Shown: piece by piece, positions 54,905 through 64,000 of the stretch | Position numbering within the stretch: position 1 is the stretch's first letter | How the letters are laid out: every line of letters begins with the position of its first letter | Assembly (NCBI GenBank): GCA_947311845.1 | Contig: CAMZMU010000027.1 | Coordinates: 78,406,825-78,470,824, forward strand | Length of the DNA: 64,000 bases | Source: Poa pratensis | Lineage: Eukaryota > Streptophyta > Magnoliopsida > Poales > Poaceae | Direction of reading: 5' to 3' | Notes under the pieces: generated by a model | The model's database searches: none | Seen by the model: the letters and a program-made list of their open reading frames with translations, nothing else | Told to the model about the DNA's origin: nothing | Made by a program: the position numbers and the translations under genes

Positions 54905-57704
54905 TCATGAAGGGGTCTGAGCATGATCGCTGGGCAGCTTCTGCTTGATAGTGCTTGATATACCTGCTGAATTGTCGGCCGGGCTTTCGGGTTGACTTGC
55001 AGGCAAGCAAAGGCCACCAAAGCAACAAGAATGACATCCTTCGCCTCATCCACGCTAGATGGTGGTGTTATACGTTGATCCAGGATGTCCTTGAGCTTTC
55101 CTGGTTGCTCTGTTCGGCAAAAGAACGGAAGAAGTAGGTCACCTGGGTGCTTTCCCATAACAATTTCCAGCGCAACGACGCCAAAACTGTACACGTCGCA
55201 TTTCTCTGTTAACACCATAGTGGATGACAGTTCTGTAATAGGAAACGAAATTAACCAGCCATATATACCAAACATAATAATTTTCTGTCTCTCTTCTGAT
55301 TCACGTATTTCTATCAATTAAAGTACCAGAATGGATTAAGAACATGTACGTACCAGGGGCTACGTAGCCACATGTACCTGCAAAAACAGTGCTCCAGCTT
55401 GAGTAACCGTGCTTCAGCTTCCTCGCCATGCCAAAGTCCGAGACATAAGCTTTATAATCGAGGTCTAGTAGAATATTGCTGCTTTTTATGTCGCGATGCA
55501 CGATTGGATAATCGAAATCATGGTGTAAGTAGGACAGAGCTTGAGCTACGTCCTTCACGGCAGCAACTCTCCTGGGCCAATCTAGCTCCTTTGCTAGCTC
55601 TTGCTCGTGTAAAATGGACGATAAGCTTCCCCTCTCGATAAGATCGTACACGAGGAATTTGATCTGGGAGTGGGAACAGAAGCCATACAGCTTGACGATG
55701 CATCGGTGCCTGATTGTTGTCAGCACTTCAATCTCCGCGTGAAATGTACTCTCGTTGATGTGTTCTTCCATTGAGTGGAGGAGCTTGACAGCAAAGATAG
55801 TGCCCCCTTCAAGCTTAACTCTGAAGACTGATCCGTAGCCTCCAACACCGATGCAATATTTATCACTGAAATTTTCTGTTGCAGTGAATATGTCTTCAAA
55901 TGCGATCTTCCCATCAAAATTCCATATGGAAAATATGTCTCGGATCTTGCTTTCGCTAGTACTTCTTATGTGTTTTCTTCTCCAACAAACAACCACGATG
56001 ATGCTTGCAATTGCGAGGCAAATGAGGGAAACAGGAGCAACACAAATAAGAATAGGCATCAAATTTGGACTTCTTTTTGCCTTGTTGTTCTATGCCAAGA
56101 TTCGGCCCTTCACATGGTGTTTCAAGTGTCGGTACTTCACATGGTGTTTCAAGCTTTGGTACTTCACATGGTGTTAATCCATACAAATCTTCGCATAAAT
56201 CCGTATTATAGTCAAGTGAGAAGTCTTTAGGGATAGATGCATATGGCACTCTGCCGCCCAAAGTGTTGTATGATAAATTCAGCCTCGACAAGTAAAGGTT
56301 AGAAAACGTAGCTGGGATGACTCCGCTTAAATTGTTTCTACTCAAATCCAGCTCATGTAGGTTCATAAGATACCTAAGTTCTTGTGGTATTTGCCCTGTT
56401 AGTAAGTTGTCTGATATGAGAAACGACTCTAAAAGTTTACAATGTCCTATCTGGGGTGGAATGCTACCTAAAAGTTGATTGCTACTTAGATCCAGATATG
56501 ATAGAACAACAAGAGATCCTAATTCTGGTGGTAATATGCCATTAAGCCGATTGGATTCAAGTGCAAGTGTTGTTAGAGAGATCAATTTCGAGAAGGTCAA
56601 AGGAATGGAATCATTTATTTGATTGTTAGAAAGATCTAAGAATCGTAAACTCGTTATATTTCCTATGCTTCTAATGGAACCAGTTATTTGATTGTTCGAA
56701 AGATACAAGTATTCTAAACTCGTTAGCTTTCCCATGCTTCTAGGAATAGAACCCGTGATTTGGTTGTTGGAAATATCCAACCATTCTAAACGCGTCATAT
56801 TTACCAAATTAGGAGGTATAGGGCCAGTTATGTTGTTATGGCCTAAATAGAGGTTCGTTAAGTTTCCTAGTGTGCCTGTGGCTGCTGGGATAGATCCATG
56901 AAGACTATTGGAGGATAGATTCAAGAATTCAAGATTGGCAAGAGCACCAATGTTTGATGGGATTCGACCTGAGAGAGCGTTGTCACTTAGGTCGAGATAC
57001 GTAAGATGAGCCAGGCCTGCAAAATTGATCATCTTTAAATTGTGCAGAAAGACAACGCGACCAAATAAGTTGTTAAACTTAAGCTCTACACAATTTAATG
57101 TGGTCAAGTTTTGCAAAATTTCGAGGTACAGAGTCAAGCAAAGCTGAGTATCTTTAAATCATCTAGTAAGTCAATTGTAAAAACATGTGTGAAATTTGAA
57201 TTGTAAAAGAGATGGATGGAGGTTAGTTTTTTACAATTACCTATACATGGTGGGATAGATCCATCAAGTAGATTAGATGACAGGTCCAACTTGTCGAGCT
57301 TGGCAAGTGCACCAATACTTGATGGGATTGATCCCAGGAGGAAGTTGTGGCCGAGGTCCAGATAGTCAAGATGAGGAAAGTCTGCAAAGCGGAGCTTGTC
57401 CAACGTGCCACCAAGGCCACAGCCCTGAAGAAAAATTTCCGACACAACTAGAGCAGCATCACCCTGGTCACGTCCACAAGGCAACGTGGTACTGCAGCTA
57501 ACGTAATCCCAGTAACAGGGGCTGGTTCCCTTAATTTCTCCATGAGTCCATAGTACAAAACAACGAACCGCTTAGGGTAGATCTCTACTGAAGAAGTGCC
57601 TCTGCTTGCCGATCCAGTGTTGACTGCGTAGAATTTGAGGCACAAGTAAGGCGTGGCAAGGTGAGAAGGAACAGCAGCAGCTCCAAGGCTACTAGAAGGC
57701 TCAT
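54889..57704 (-). pseudogene. LRR receptor-like kinase (MIK2-like), broken
   Basis: Plasma-membrane receptor kinases of this type sense extracellular ligands. The gene starts at ATG 57702-57704 with a signal peptide (MSLLVALELLLFLLTLP). The LRR N-cap follows, where a TAG at 57585-57587 replaces an expected Trp, then CYWDYVSC. About 12-13 LRRs run from about 57420 to 56270 (for example LTYLDLSDNALSGRIPSNIG), with a frameshift near 57135. A TM segment (PILICVAPVSLICLAIASII) follows a frameshift near 56055. The kinase has the Gly loop GVGGYGSVF, VAIK-type lysine FAVKLL, HRDIKSSNILL and DFGMARK. A 121 bp intron lies at 55233-55353, then the APE region, VYSFGVVALEIV and RPTIQQVYQAL. A copia element cuts the last codons. 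Three 27 bp repeats sit before the TM. Confidence 0.85.
56111..56191 (-). repeat. 27 bp in-frame repeat in the RLK juxtamembrane region
   Basis: The motif cacatggtgtttcaag starts at 56111, 56138 and 56165, exactly 27 bp apart. On the minus strand it encodes ETPCEVPxL units just outside the membrane segment, so it extends the extracellular stalk and adds one Cys per unit. Confidence 0.85.
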
Positions 57705-58989
57705 GTTGTGCAGGGTCTAGTGTAGGTGAGGCTCCAAAGCACACATATTGCATACATGGATATATAGTCTGTTGGTCTTGTGGATTGTTCAAAAGTATGT
57801 GATTGTGTGGCTTGCCGTGCAGCCCATGGTAGGCCAGATTGTGGAGCTGAATCCCCGAAGGACTGTGTACAAGACCTTCTTACATTCTGCTCCACACAAG
57901 CATGCATCATTGACCGGTTTTTTCTCTTTTTCGACATACTGAATGAAGACCACCACCGCTGAATATTCGACCACGCTGTAGGAGCAAGACAACAGACAAG
58001 TCACAGCGCTTCATTCTGCAATATGTCGAACCATATAATCGGATACAAGAAACATCTGTACATCCATAAACATCCGGTTATATGACATTCAAGATACCAG
58101 ATGCAGGATTTTCAAGCGATAGATTAATCAAACCTTGCAACCGCATTGTGCCGCTAGATAGACGCCGTTCCCTCCTTGCCCCTTCAGTAGTTCAGTTAAA
58201 ACTCCAGACGGTCATTGGTTTTTCCAAACAAAAAGGCGATTGTTCATTGATCGCAACCTGTAGTGAGCAATTGAATAATTTTTATTACGAGAATGCGACT
58301 GGACTGAATTCGAGGAAGCCGCTGACTCGCGCTGCTACCTGCTCGTGGTCGTCGCACTCGCACCTCCCGTTCGAAGTCCACCCCCTCCCGGGAGGGGTGT
58401 GGTCGTTCGGACAAGGAGAACGACGCCCGATCTGAGGCAGCTAAGTTTGGCCATTCGAGCGGATGCGTGGGAAGCTCGCAGATGCAGCAGCGCGTCAAGG
58501 GCGACGGGTGCGGCGGCGTGTAGCAGATGCGCAAGGTGAGGCGATGGAGGCAATGGTTGGAGAGGCGTAGGGAAAGAAGAGCCCATCGGAATGAAGGAAT
58601 TCCTATTCAACGCTCGTAGCGTGCGTTTAGCAACTTAAGCGTACCCTTCGCAGCATATTTGGGCCAAGCCCATTATTTTCTGTCATGACTCCATTTTTCA
58701 TTTTTTTTCGTTGTCTTTTTTCTTTTTTTCTCTCTCCTCTTCTTTTTTATGCCTATTTTTTATTTTTATTTATTTTCAGTTTTTTCGTTCATTTTGTTTT
58801 TCGTTTAGTGACCCACCGGGCCAACCCGATGCATTCACATCCTGAAAATCCACCAAATTGTGAGTCCCTTCCTTATAGAGGTAGGATTGAAATAGAGGTG
58901 TGCTGCTACCTGTTCAAGGTCCCGCGCTTTCTAAAAGAATTGCCTTGCGAAGATGGTGGCTGATATTGTCTTACAAGGTCGTTTCTCCA
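57705..58989. other. RLK upstream region and unassigned DNA
   Basis: 57705-58100 should be the promoter side of the receptor kinase; no convincing TATA box was found. A GC-rich stretch near 58300-58560 has overlapping frames on both strands with no domain. 58680-58810 is a T-rich run. No gene could be supported. Confidence 0.35.
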
Positions 58990-59176
58990 AGAGGTTTTGG
59001 TAGATGCCTCGATGGTCGAAAATTGGTTGGGCTCCCCTCTGGTTGGACGGTCGATCTCACAATCAAAGAGTTGTGGAACGCCATGTCTAGCCCCTCCGCC
59101 CCAAACCGCAAGGCAGTGCCTCCCTCACCATGCTAGTAAGTTGGATGATTTGGAAAGAAAGGAACGCGAGGGTCTT
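58990..59176 (+). pseudogene. C-terminal tail of a LINE ORF2 (zf-RVT region)
   Basis: On the plus strand, frames with small shifts give a Trp-rich tail ending LTMLVSWMIWKERNARVF (59122-59175), the highly conserved end of plant L1 ORF2 proteins. It is cut directly by the LTR element at 59177. Reverse transcriptase itself is not present upstream, so only the tail survives. Confidence 0.6.
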
Positions 59177-60690
59177 TGTCATGGTGGGAATCACGCAGAT
59201 GCCACGGGGTGGCTTATTCTGGGGCCGAATGGACGCTTGAGGATTCGGGAGAGGGTTTGTGCGGTGGAACCGCACACGAAGAACACGAAGAACAAGAGCA
59301 AGAAACCGCAAGAACACAAACACAAGCACAAGCACACCACGATGTACCCTGCTTCGGGGCCCTCGTGAGGAGGTAAAACCCCTACTGCAACACTAGCCTA
59401 GTTGGTGTATATCTCAAGGTGACAAGTACAAGCTGCTCCTCGAGCTGTATGATGAAACAATGGTGAGAACTTGAGGTAGAAGATGAAGCTACAAGGGGGA
59501 AAAGAGCTCAAGGAGCCTCCGGGCGTCCGTGTCCCCGTGTCTCTCACGCACCCGCGCGTGTCTCTGCCCAGCCTTCCCCATCTCCTCCCCCTGGTGCTCT
59601 TTATATAGAGAGAGCTCTGGGGACATGCAGGGGACAAGGGGACACAAAGCACTGTTCACCGATGTGACTACTGGGGTCTAATCAACACTGTAGCCGCGTC
59701 ACTGCAGTTGTACTGTTGTCACATCCGTGGCACTGTTCACCGCACTGTTCACTGAGTTGACTCCGATGGGACAGGCTTGGCACATCGCGCCCGTCCTTCC
59801 CTTTGTCTTCTAGCTCTTGTCTCCGGTATCTCTGGTAGGTGGCAGAGCATCTCGTACGTGATGAGGTAGTGGATGAGGACGTCGATGTGGCGAGTATATC
59901 TGTTGATGGAGATATTTATGCTGGTGTCGGATACTGGCGATGCACCGACGTTCTCCCGCCTGGATATGTCGGCCTGGCGCCATCGACCGAACCTGGGATG
60001 ACTCAGCCTAGCCTGCCCCGGTGCTTCTGCTGTAGATCGAGGAATACAGTCTGCCTGATGTACACCAACTCGGCCTCACAGCGGCCCAATCCAAGGTTAA
60101 TACCTCGACCTGCTCTGAAGAAAGAAACTCGGCCCACCGAAGTTACCGGAGCCGGCCTACCGGGGCTGCACACGTGGCCATCCGGGGAGGAGCGACCTCG
60201 GCCTCCTGGCGCGAGGCAACTCGGCCCTCCTGGCACGAGGCAGCTCGGCCCGAGGCTGCAACATCGGCCTGCCGAGGTAAGCTGAGGCCAGCCCAAGGCA
60301 GCCACACCGAAGGAAGCAAGCTCGGCCTGCTAGGAGCCTCGTAGTCCAGCAGAGCTCGGCCCGTCTCGGGGTATACAGGCTCCGGTCCGCCGAGGCGATG
60401 CGAGGTCGGCCTGGGCGCGGCCCGCCTAGATGCATAGTCCGGTCAACAGGAGTAGACAGGCCTCGGCCCAGCCGAGGTGTTATCTCGGCCCAGTCGAGGG
60501 GAGGAGGCCTGCTCCGGACCTGAGGTGCAAAGTGAGCCCACTCCAAAGTGTAAACTCGGCTTGCTAGGTACTTCGGCCCGCGACGTTTTTTCCTGCTTCC
60601 TCTTTTATCTTTTACTTATTTCCTGATTGCCTCCTGTTACAACTCCACAAAACCACCCACTCTGGGGTACCCGGGGTTACATCCCCGACA
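59177..60690 (-). repeat. LARD-like 3' LTR (1,514 bp)
   Basis: On the minus strand it begins TGTCGGGGATGTAACCCCGG (from 60690). It contains many tcggcc/ggccga motifs and a TATATAAA box at 59600-59607. Compared with the right LTR it has about 40 extra bases near 60205-60255 and lacks a 22 bp duplication. The plus-strand start is tgtcatgg, a G-to-A change from the other copy. Confidence 0.82.
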
Positions 60691-60720
60691 GTAGTCCCCG
60701 AGGCTGTGGGGGACTCGCAG
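60691..60720 (-). other. Polypurine-like tract of the LARD-like element
   Basis: On the minus strand the sequence before the LTR reads GTCCCCCACAGCCTCGGGGA then CTAC, directly followed by TGTCGGGG. Position matches that of a PPT, though it is only partly purine. Confidence 0.4.
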
Positions 60721-60987
60721 AGTTGCGCACAGACTTACAAAAACAAATGCCACCACCGAAACCTCCATGCACACGACCACCTGCGTGTATGGGCGCCATT
60801 GTAATTCGGTCGTCTTAGCTATGCCCTCCAGGCCAACTGCGACATCCGGTTGACCGAGCTCACCCGAATCAAAACCGAGATGGACAGTTTGTACTGGAAA
60901 TGTGTTGCATGCATGGGCATGGCTACACATAGATGTCTCTGCCGACATTGGGCAATTTGGCACACTGCCTGCATGGTCACCAATATA

Positions 60988-61275
60988 CGTCGGTTCTTAG
61001 CCCTCCTGGCTTTCACCGAACCCGGATGCCGCCTGCGTCGGTTCTTAGCCCTCCTGGCTTTCACCGAACTCGGATGCCGCCTGCGTCGGTTTTTAGCCCT
61101 CCTGGCTTTCACCGAACTCGGATGCCGCCTGCGTCGGTTTTTAGCCCTCCTGGCTTTCACCGAACTCGGATGCCGCCTGCGTTGGTTTTTAGCCCTCCTG
61201 GCTTTCACCGAACTCGGATGCCGCCTGCGTCGGTTTTTAGCCCTCCTGGCTTTCACCGAACTCGGATGCCGCCAG
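60988..61275. repeat. 48 bp tandem repeat, six copies
   Basis: Units starting cgtcggtt.ttagccctcc lie at 60988, 61036, 61084, 61132, 61180 and 61228, each exactly 48 bp. Because 48 is a multiple of three and the unit lacks stops, long frames appear on both strands (16-residue repeats). They are a by-product of the repeat. Confidence 0.95.
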
Positions 61276-61313
61276 CGTAAGCTGGACCGACATAATCCTG
61301 CAAGTACGTATCT

Positions 61314-62065
61314 CATATGTCTCGGTATCTCGGCCTCTCTGGGCATATCACATATGTCTCGGTACCTCGGCCTCTCTGGGCATATCACACATGTCTCGGT
61401 ACCTCGGATGTCCGGTAGCCACTCTGGGCGCTTACCGACATAGATGTCTCCAGCCTCTGCTGGTTTGACATAAGCATATATCGAATGCCGGTTTTAGCCA
61501 CTTCGGGCGTATACCGACATAGATGTCTCCAGCCTCTGCTGGTTTGATATAAGCATATCTCGAATGCCGGTTTTAGCCACCTTGGGCGTATACCGACATA
61601 GTTGTCTCCATCCTCTGCTGGTTTGACATATAACCTGCAAAAACATATTTCAAAGGTTGCCTCTGACTTAACAAACACAAACAATGATCTGGTACACAGA
61701 TAATGCCATGATACATTGGCAAACAGAATAAACGATGATTTGGGATATGGAATGATGCCAGGGTACTGTGACAAACCGAAGTAAACGGCGATCCGGGATG
61801 TGGAATGATGCCATGATACTGTGGCAACCCGAAATAAACGGCGATTCGGGATGCGGAATGATGCCGTGATACTGTGGCAAACCGAAATAATCGACGATCT
61901 AGAGAATACCGATAATGCCATGATACCTTGGGTAATTTGAGATAACCAATATAACCATGATACCTCGGATTTCCATTTTAACCCGGATTTCCAATATGAC
62001 CCCGATTTCCAATAGAACCCGGATTTCCAATATGACCCAGATTTCCAATAGAACCCGGATTTCCA
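61314..62065. repeat. Cascade of 37, 79, 53 and 18 bp tandem repeats
   Basis: Four further arrays follow in order. A 37 bp unit (catatgtctcgg at 61314, 61351, 61388). A 79 bp unit (accgacatag at 61434, 61513, 61592). A 53 bp unit (ggaatgatgcc at 61749, 61802, 61855). An 18 bp unit (gatttcca at 61968, 61986 and onward to about 62065). Copies in each array differ by a few bases. Together with the 48 bp array they fill about half of the internal region. Confidence 0.88.
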
Positions 62066-62662
62066 TTATACCTCGGTAGCAAATATTTTCAGCAAAACCG
62101 AATTCCCCTTTCAACGTTAGTCCAGCATATAAACCATGAAGAATATTTGACGGGAATGACAATTCTACTAACCGAGGTAAACTAGTTATAGCACTTGACA
62201 GAAAACGAATCTAACAGCAAATACTATGCACAAAAATCTAGACTCAGTTTCGACCGAGTCCCCGAGCTACTTTTCTTATCTAGGAGAAGGTGTAAAACAG
62301 ACTGGCTATCCAGTCCCCGGGTTAAGTCATCTTGTCCCGGGGAAAACAACTAATCAAAGCAGGATAGAAACGAGGGGGCAGCTCCCGAGCACTATTTGAG
62401 ACCATCTAAAAGCATGAGCAGACATATAAATGATACTTACAAGGCCAGGTTGTTGGAGCAGTCTTAACTCGGATTTCCGAGCCTTAACTCGGATTCTCCT
62501 AGAACACCTCGGATTCCAGAACAGCTCGGATTCCGGAACACCTCGGATTCGCATTGTAGCCAACTCGAAAATGAGTCAGCACACGGGGACGATGCCGAAG
62601 TTGAGTCCCCGCGTTGATGATGAAGGTCCCATCCGAATTGATCCAGCAAACGCCACTACCAG
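62066..62662. other. LARD-like element 5' leader, no gene
   Basis: Non-coding DNA between the repeat cascade and the PBS. It has loose repeats of actcggattc near 62465-62550. No gag frame or zinc knuckle was found on either strand. Confidence 0.5.
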
Positions 62663-62680
62663 CCCCACGTGGGCGCCAAC
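62663..62680 (-). other. Primer-binding site of the LARD-like element
   Basis: On the minus strand, adjoining the 5' LTR, the sequence is GTTGGCGCCCACGTGGGG. TTGGCGCC is a common start of the PBS in plant gypsy-related elements. It fixes the minus orientation. Confidence 0.65.
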
Positions 62681-64000
62681 TGTCGTGGTGGGAATCACGC
62701 AGATGCCACGGGGTGGCTTATTCTGGGGCCGAATGGACGCTTGAGGATTCGGGAGAGGGTTTGTGCGGTGGAACCGCACACGAAGAACACGAAGAACAAG
62801 AGCAAGAAACCGCAAGAACACAAACACAAGCACAAGCACACCACGATGTACCATGCTTCGGGGCCCTCGTGAGGAGGTAAAACCCCTACTGCAGCACTAG
62901 CCTACTTGGTGTATATCTCAAGGTGACAAGTACAAGCTGCTCCTCGAGCTGTATGATGAAGCAATGGTGAGAACTTGAGGTAGAAGATGAAGCTACAAGG
63001 GGAAAAGAGCTCAAGGAGCCTCCGGGCGTCCGTGTCCCCGTGTCTCTCGCGCACCCGCGCGTGTCTCTGCCCAGCCTTCCCCATCTCCTCCCCCTGGTGC
63101 TCTTTATATAGAGAGAGCCCAGGGGACATGCAGGGGACAAGGGGACACAAAGCACTGTTCACCGATGTGACTACTGGGGTCTAATCAACACTGTAGCTGT
63201 GTCACTGTAGTTGTACTGTTGTCACATCCGTGGCACTGTTCACCGCACTGTTCACTGAGTTGACTCCGATGGGACAGGCTTGGCACATCGCGCCCGTCCT
63301 TCCCTTTGTCTTCTAGCTCTTGTCTCCGGTATCTCTGGTAGATGGCAGAGCATCTTGTACGTGACGAGGTAGTGGATGAGGACGTCGATGTGGCGAGTAT
63401 ATCTGTTGATGGAGATATTTATGCTGGTGTCGGATAGTGGCGATGCACCGACGTTCTCCCGCCTGGATATGTCGGCCTGGCACCATCGACCGAACCTGGG
63501 ATGACTCGGCCTAGCCTGCCCCGGTGCTTCTGCTGTAGATTGAGGAATACAGTCTGCCTGATGTACACCAACTCGGCCTCGCAGCGGCCCAATCCGAGGT
63601 TAATACCTCGGCCTGCTCTGAAGAAAGAAACTCGGCCCGCCGAAGTTACAGGAGCCGGCCTACCAGGGCTGCACACGCGGCCATCCGGGAAGGAGCGACC
63701 TCGGCCTCCTGGCCCGAGGCCGCAACATCGGCCTGCCGAGGTAAGCTGAGGCCAGCCCAAGGCAGCCACACCGAAGGAAGCAAGCTCAGCCTGCTAGGAT
63801 CCTCGGAGTCCAGCAGAGCTCGGCCCGTCTCGGGGTATACAGGCTCCGGTCCGCCGAGGCGATGCGAGGTCGGCCTGGGCGCGGCCCGCCTAGATGCATA
63901 GTCCGGTCAACCGGAGTAGATAGGCCTCGGCCCAGCCGAGGTGTCCATGCAGCCGAGGTGTTATCTCGGCCCAGTCGAGGGGAGGAGGCCTGCTCCGGAC
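62681..64000 (-). repeat. LARD-like 5' LTR, truncated by the window end
   Basis: 1,320 bp match the left LTR, starting tgtcgtggtgggaatcacgc. The TATA box is at 63103-63110 on the minus strand. A 22 bp duplication around ccgaggtgt near 63940-63965 and a deletion near 63710 distinguish it. About 0.2 kb of this LTR should lie beyond 64000. Confidence 0.82.

Larger units (their letters stand above)
49878..54909 (-). mobile_element. Ty1/copia retrotransposon with 86 bp LTRs
   Basis: The element spans 49883-54904 (5,022 bp), flanked by tcatg at 49878-49882 and 54905-54909. Both LTRs are 86 bp. PBS, gag, protease, integrase, reverse transcriptase and RNase H follow in copia order on the minus strand. 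The polypurine tract GAGTTTGAGGGAGGGGG borders the 3' LTR. The leader contains a 40 bp tandem duplication (aatccgg...gggcctggta, 54303-54382). About six frameshifts make it non-autonomous now. Confidence 0.92.
59177..64000 (-). mobile_element. Non-coding LTR retrotransposon (LARD-like), cut by the window end
   Basis: Two long direct copies (59177-60690, and from 62681 onward, offset about 3.5 kb) begin TGTC.TGGTGGGAATCACG on the plus strand. The complete copy ends CCCCGACA, giving TGTCG..CGACA LTR termini. Orientation is minus: next to the right copy, on the minus strand, lies a PBS-like TTGGCGCCCACGTGGGGC, and next to the left copy a polypurine-like stretch CGGGGACTAC. Minus-strand TATA boxes lie in both LTRs. 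The 1,990 bp internal region has no gag or pol and is largely tandem repeats. Such elements depend on an autonomous partner. The 5 bp duplication cannot be checked, because the right end is outside the window. Confidence 0.8.

Noticed and set aside
58685..58963. Phe-rich hydrophobic frame as a membrane protein
   Set aside because: It derives from a T-rich low-complexity run and leads into a LINE remnant.
60819..61443. Long repetitive frames on both strands resembling a 16-residue repeat protein
   Set aside because: The 48 bp unit is a multiple of three without stops, so both strands stay open automatically. It lies inside a non-coding LTR element.

Overview
The window looks like nuclear DNA from a grass, most likely a Pooideae/Triticeae species. 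The reasons are Stowaway, Mutator-like and hAT-like miniature elements, gypsy and copia LTR retrotransposons, L1-type LINE debris, introns with GT..AG borders, and gene families typical of cereals (DUF295 F-box, BAHD acyltransferase, LRR receptor kinase, TFIIB-like). The assignment to a tribe is inference.

Layout. 1-5.5 kb: the edge of a copia-like LTR, the 3' exons of an unidentified Gln-rich gene, a Stowaway MITE, a 1.48 kb TSD-flanked GC-rich retroposon and a small hAT-type MITE. 5.5-16.9 kb: an old hAT-type element split by a Ty3/gypsy retrotransposon with 2.3 kb LTRs; a second partial internal region left of the 5' LTR points to a former LTR-sharing tandem. The gypsy integrase carries a 260 bp polyadenylated retrocopy, and the neighbouring partial copy preserves the empty site. 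17.0-19.3 kb: a BAHD acyltransferase pseudogene split by an 891 bp hAT-like element. 19.3-23.4 kb: transposon ends and a 0.9 kb TIR element. 23.8-27.4 kb: a GRF-zinc-finger-like/coiled-coil/TM gene split by a 5'-truncated LINE. 28.0-29.6 kb: a second GC-rich retroposon. 29.95-32.97 kb: a three-exon LITAF-domain gene, the only clearly intact host gene. 33.7-36.2 kb: a Harbinger-like element carrying only a decayed MYB/SANT-like gene. 37.5-46.6 kb: a DUF295 F-box gene split first by a 2.35 kb CACTA-type element (with its own 198-codon ORF and a 115 bp-period satellite) and then by a probable 5.46 kb Helitron. 48.1-49.0 kb: a truncated TFIIB-like gene. 49.8-57.7 kb: an LRR receptor kinase pseudogene whose last codons are cut off by a copia element with 86 bp LTRs. 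58.9-64 kb: a LINE tail, then a non-coding LTR element (LARD-like) whose internal region is a cascade of tandem repeats; it runs off the right edge.

The window is mostly a record of insertions. Five host genes (BAHD, GRF-like, F-box twice, RLK) are each broken by a different class of mobile element. In most cases target-site duplications, coding continuity across the insertion, or both define the junction to the base. Nothing suggests the genes act together in one pathway.
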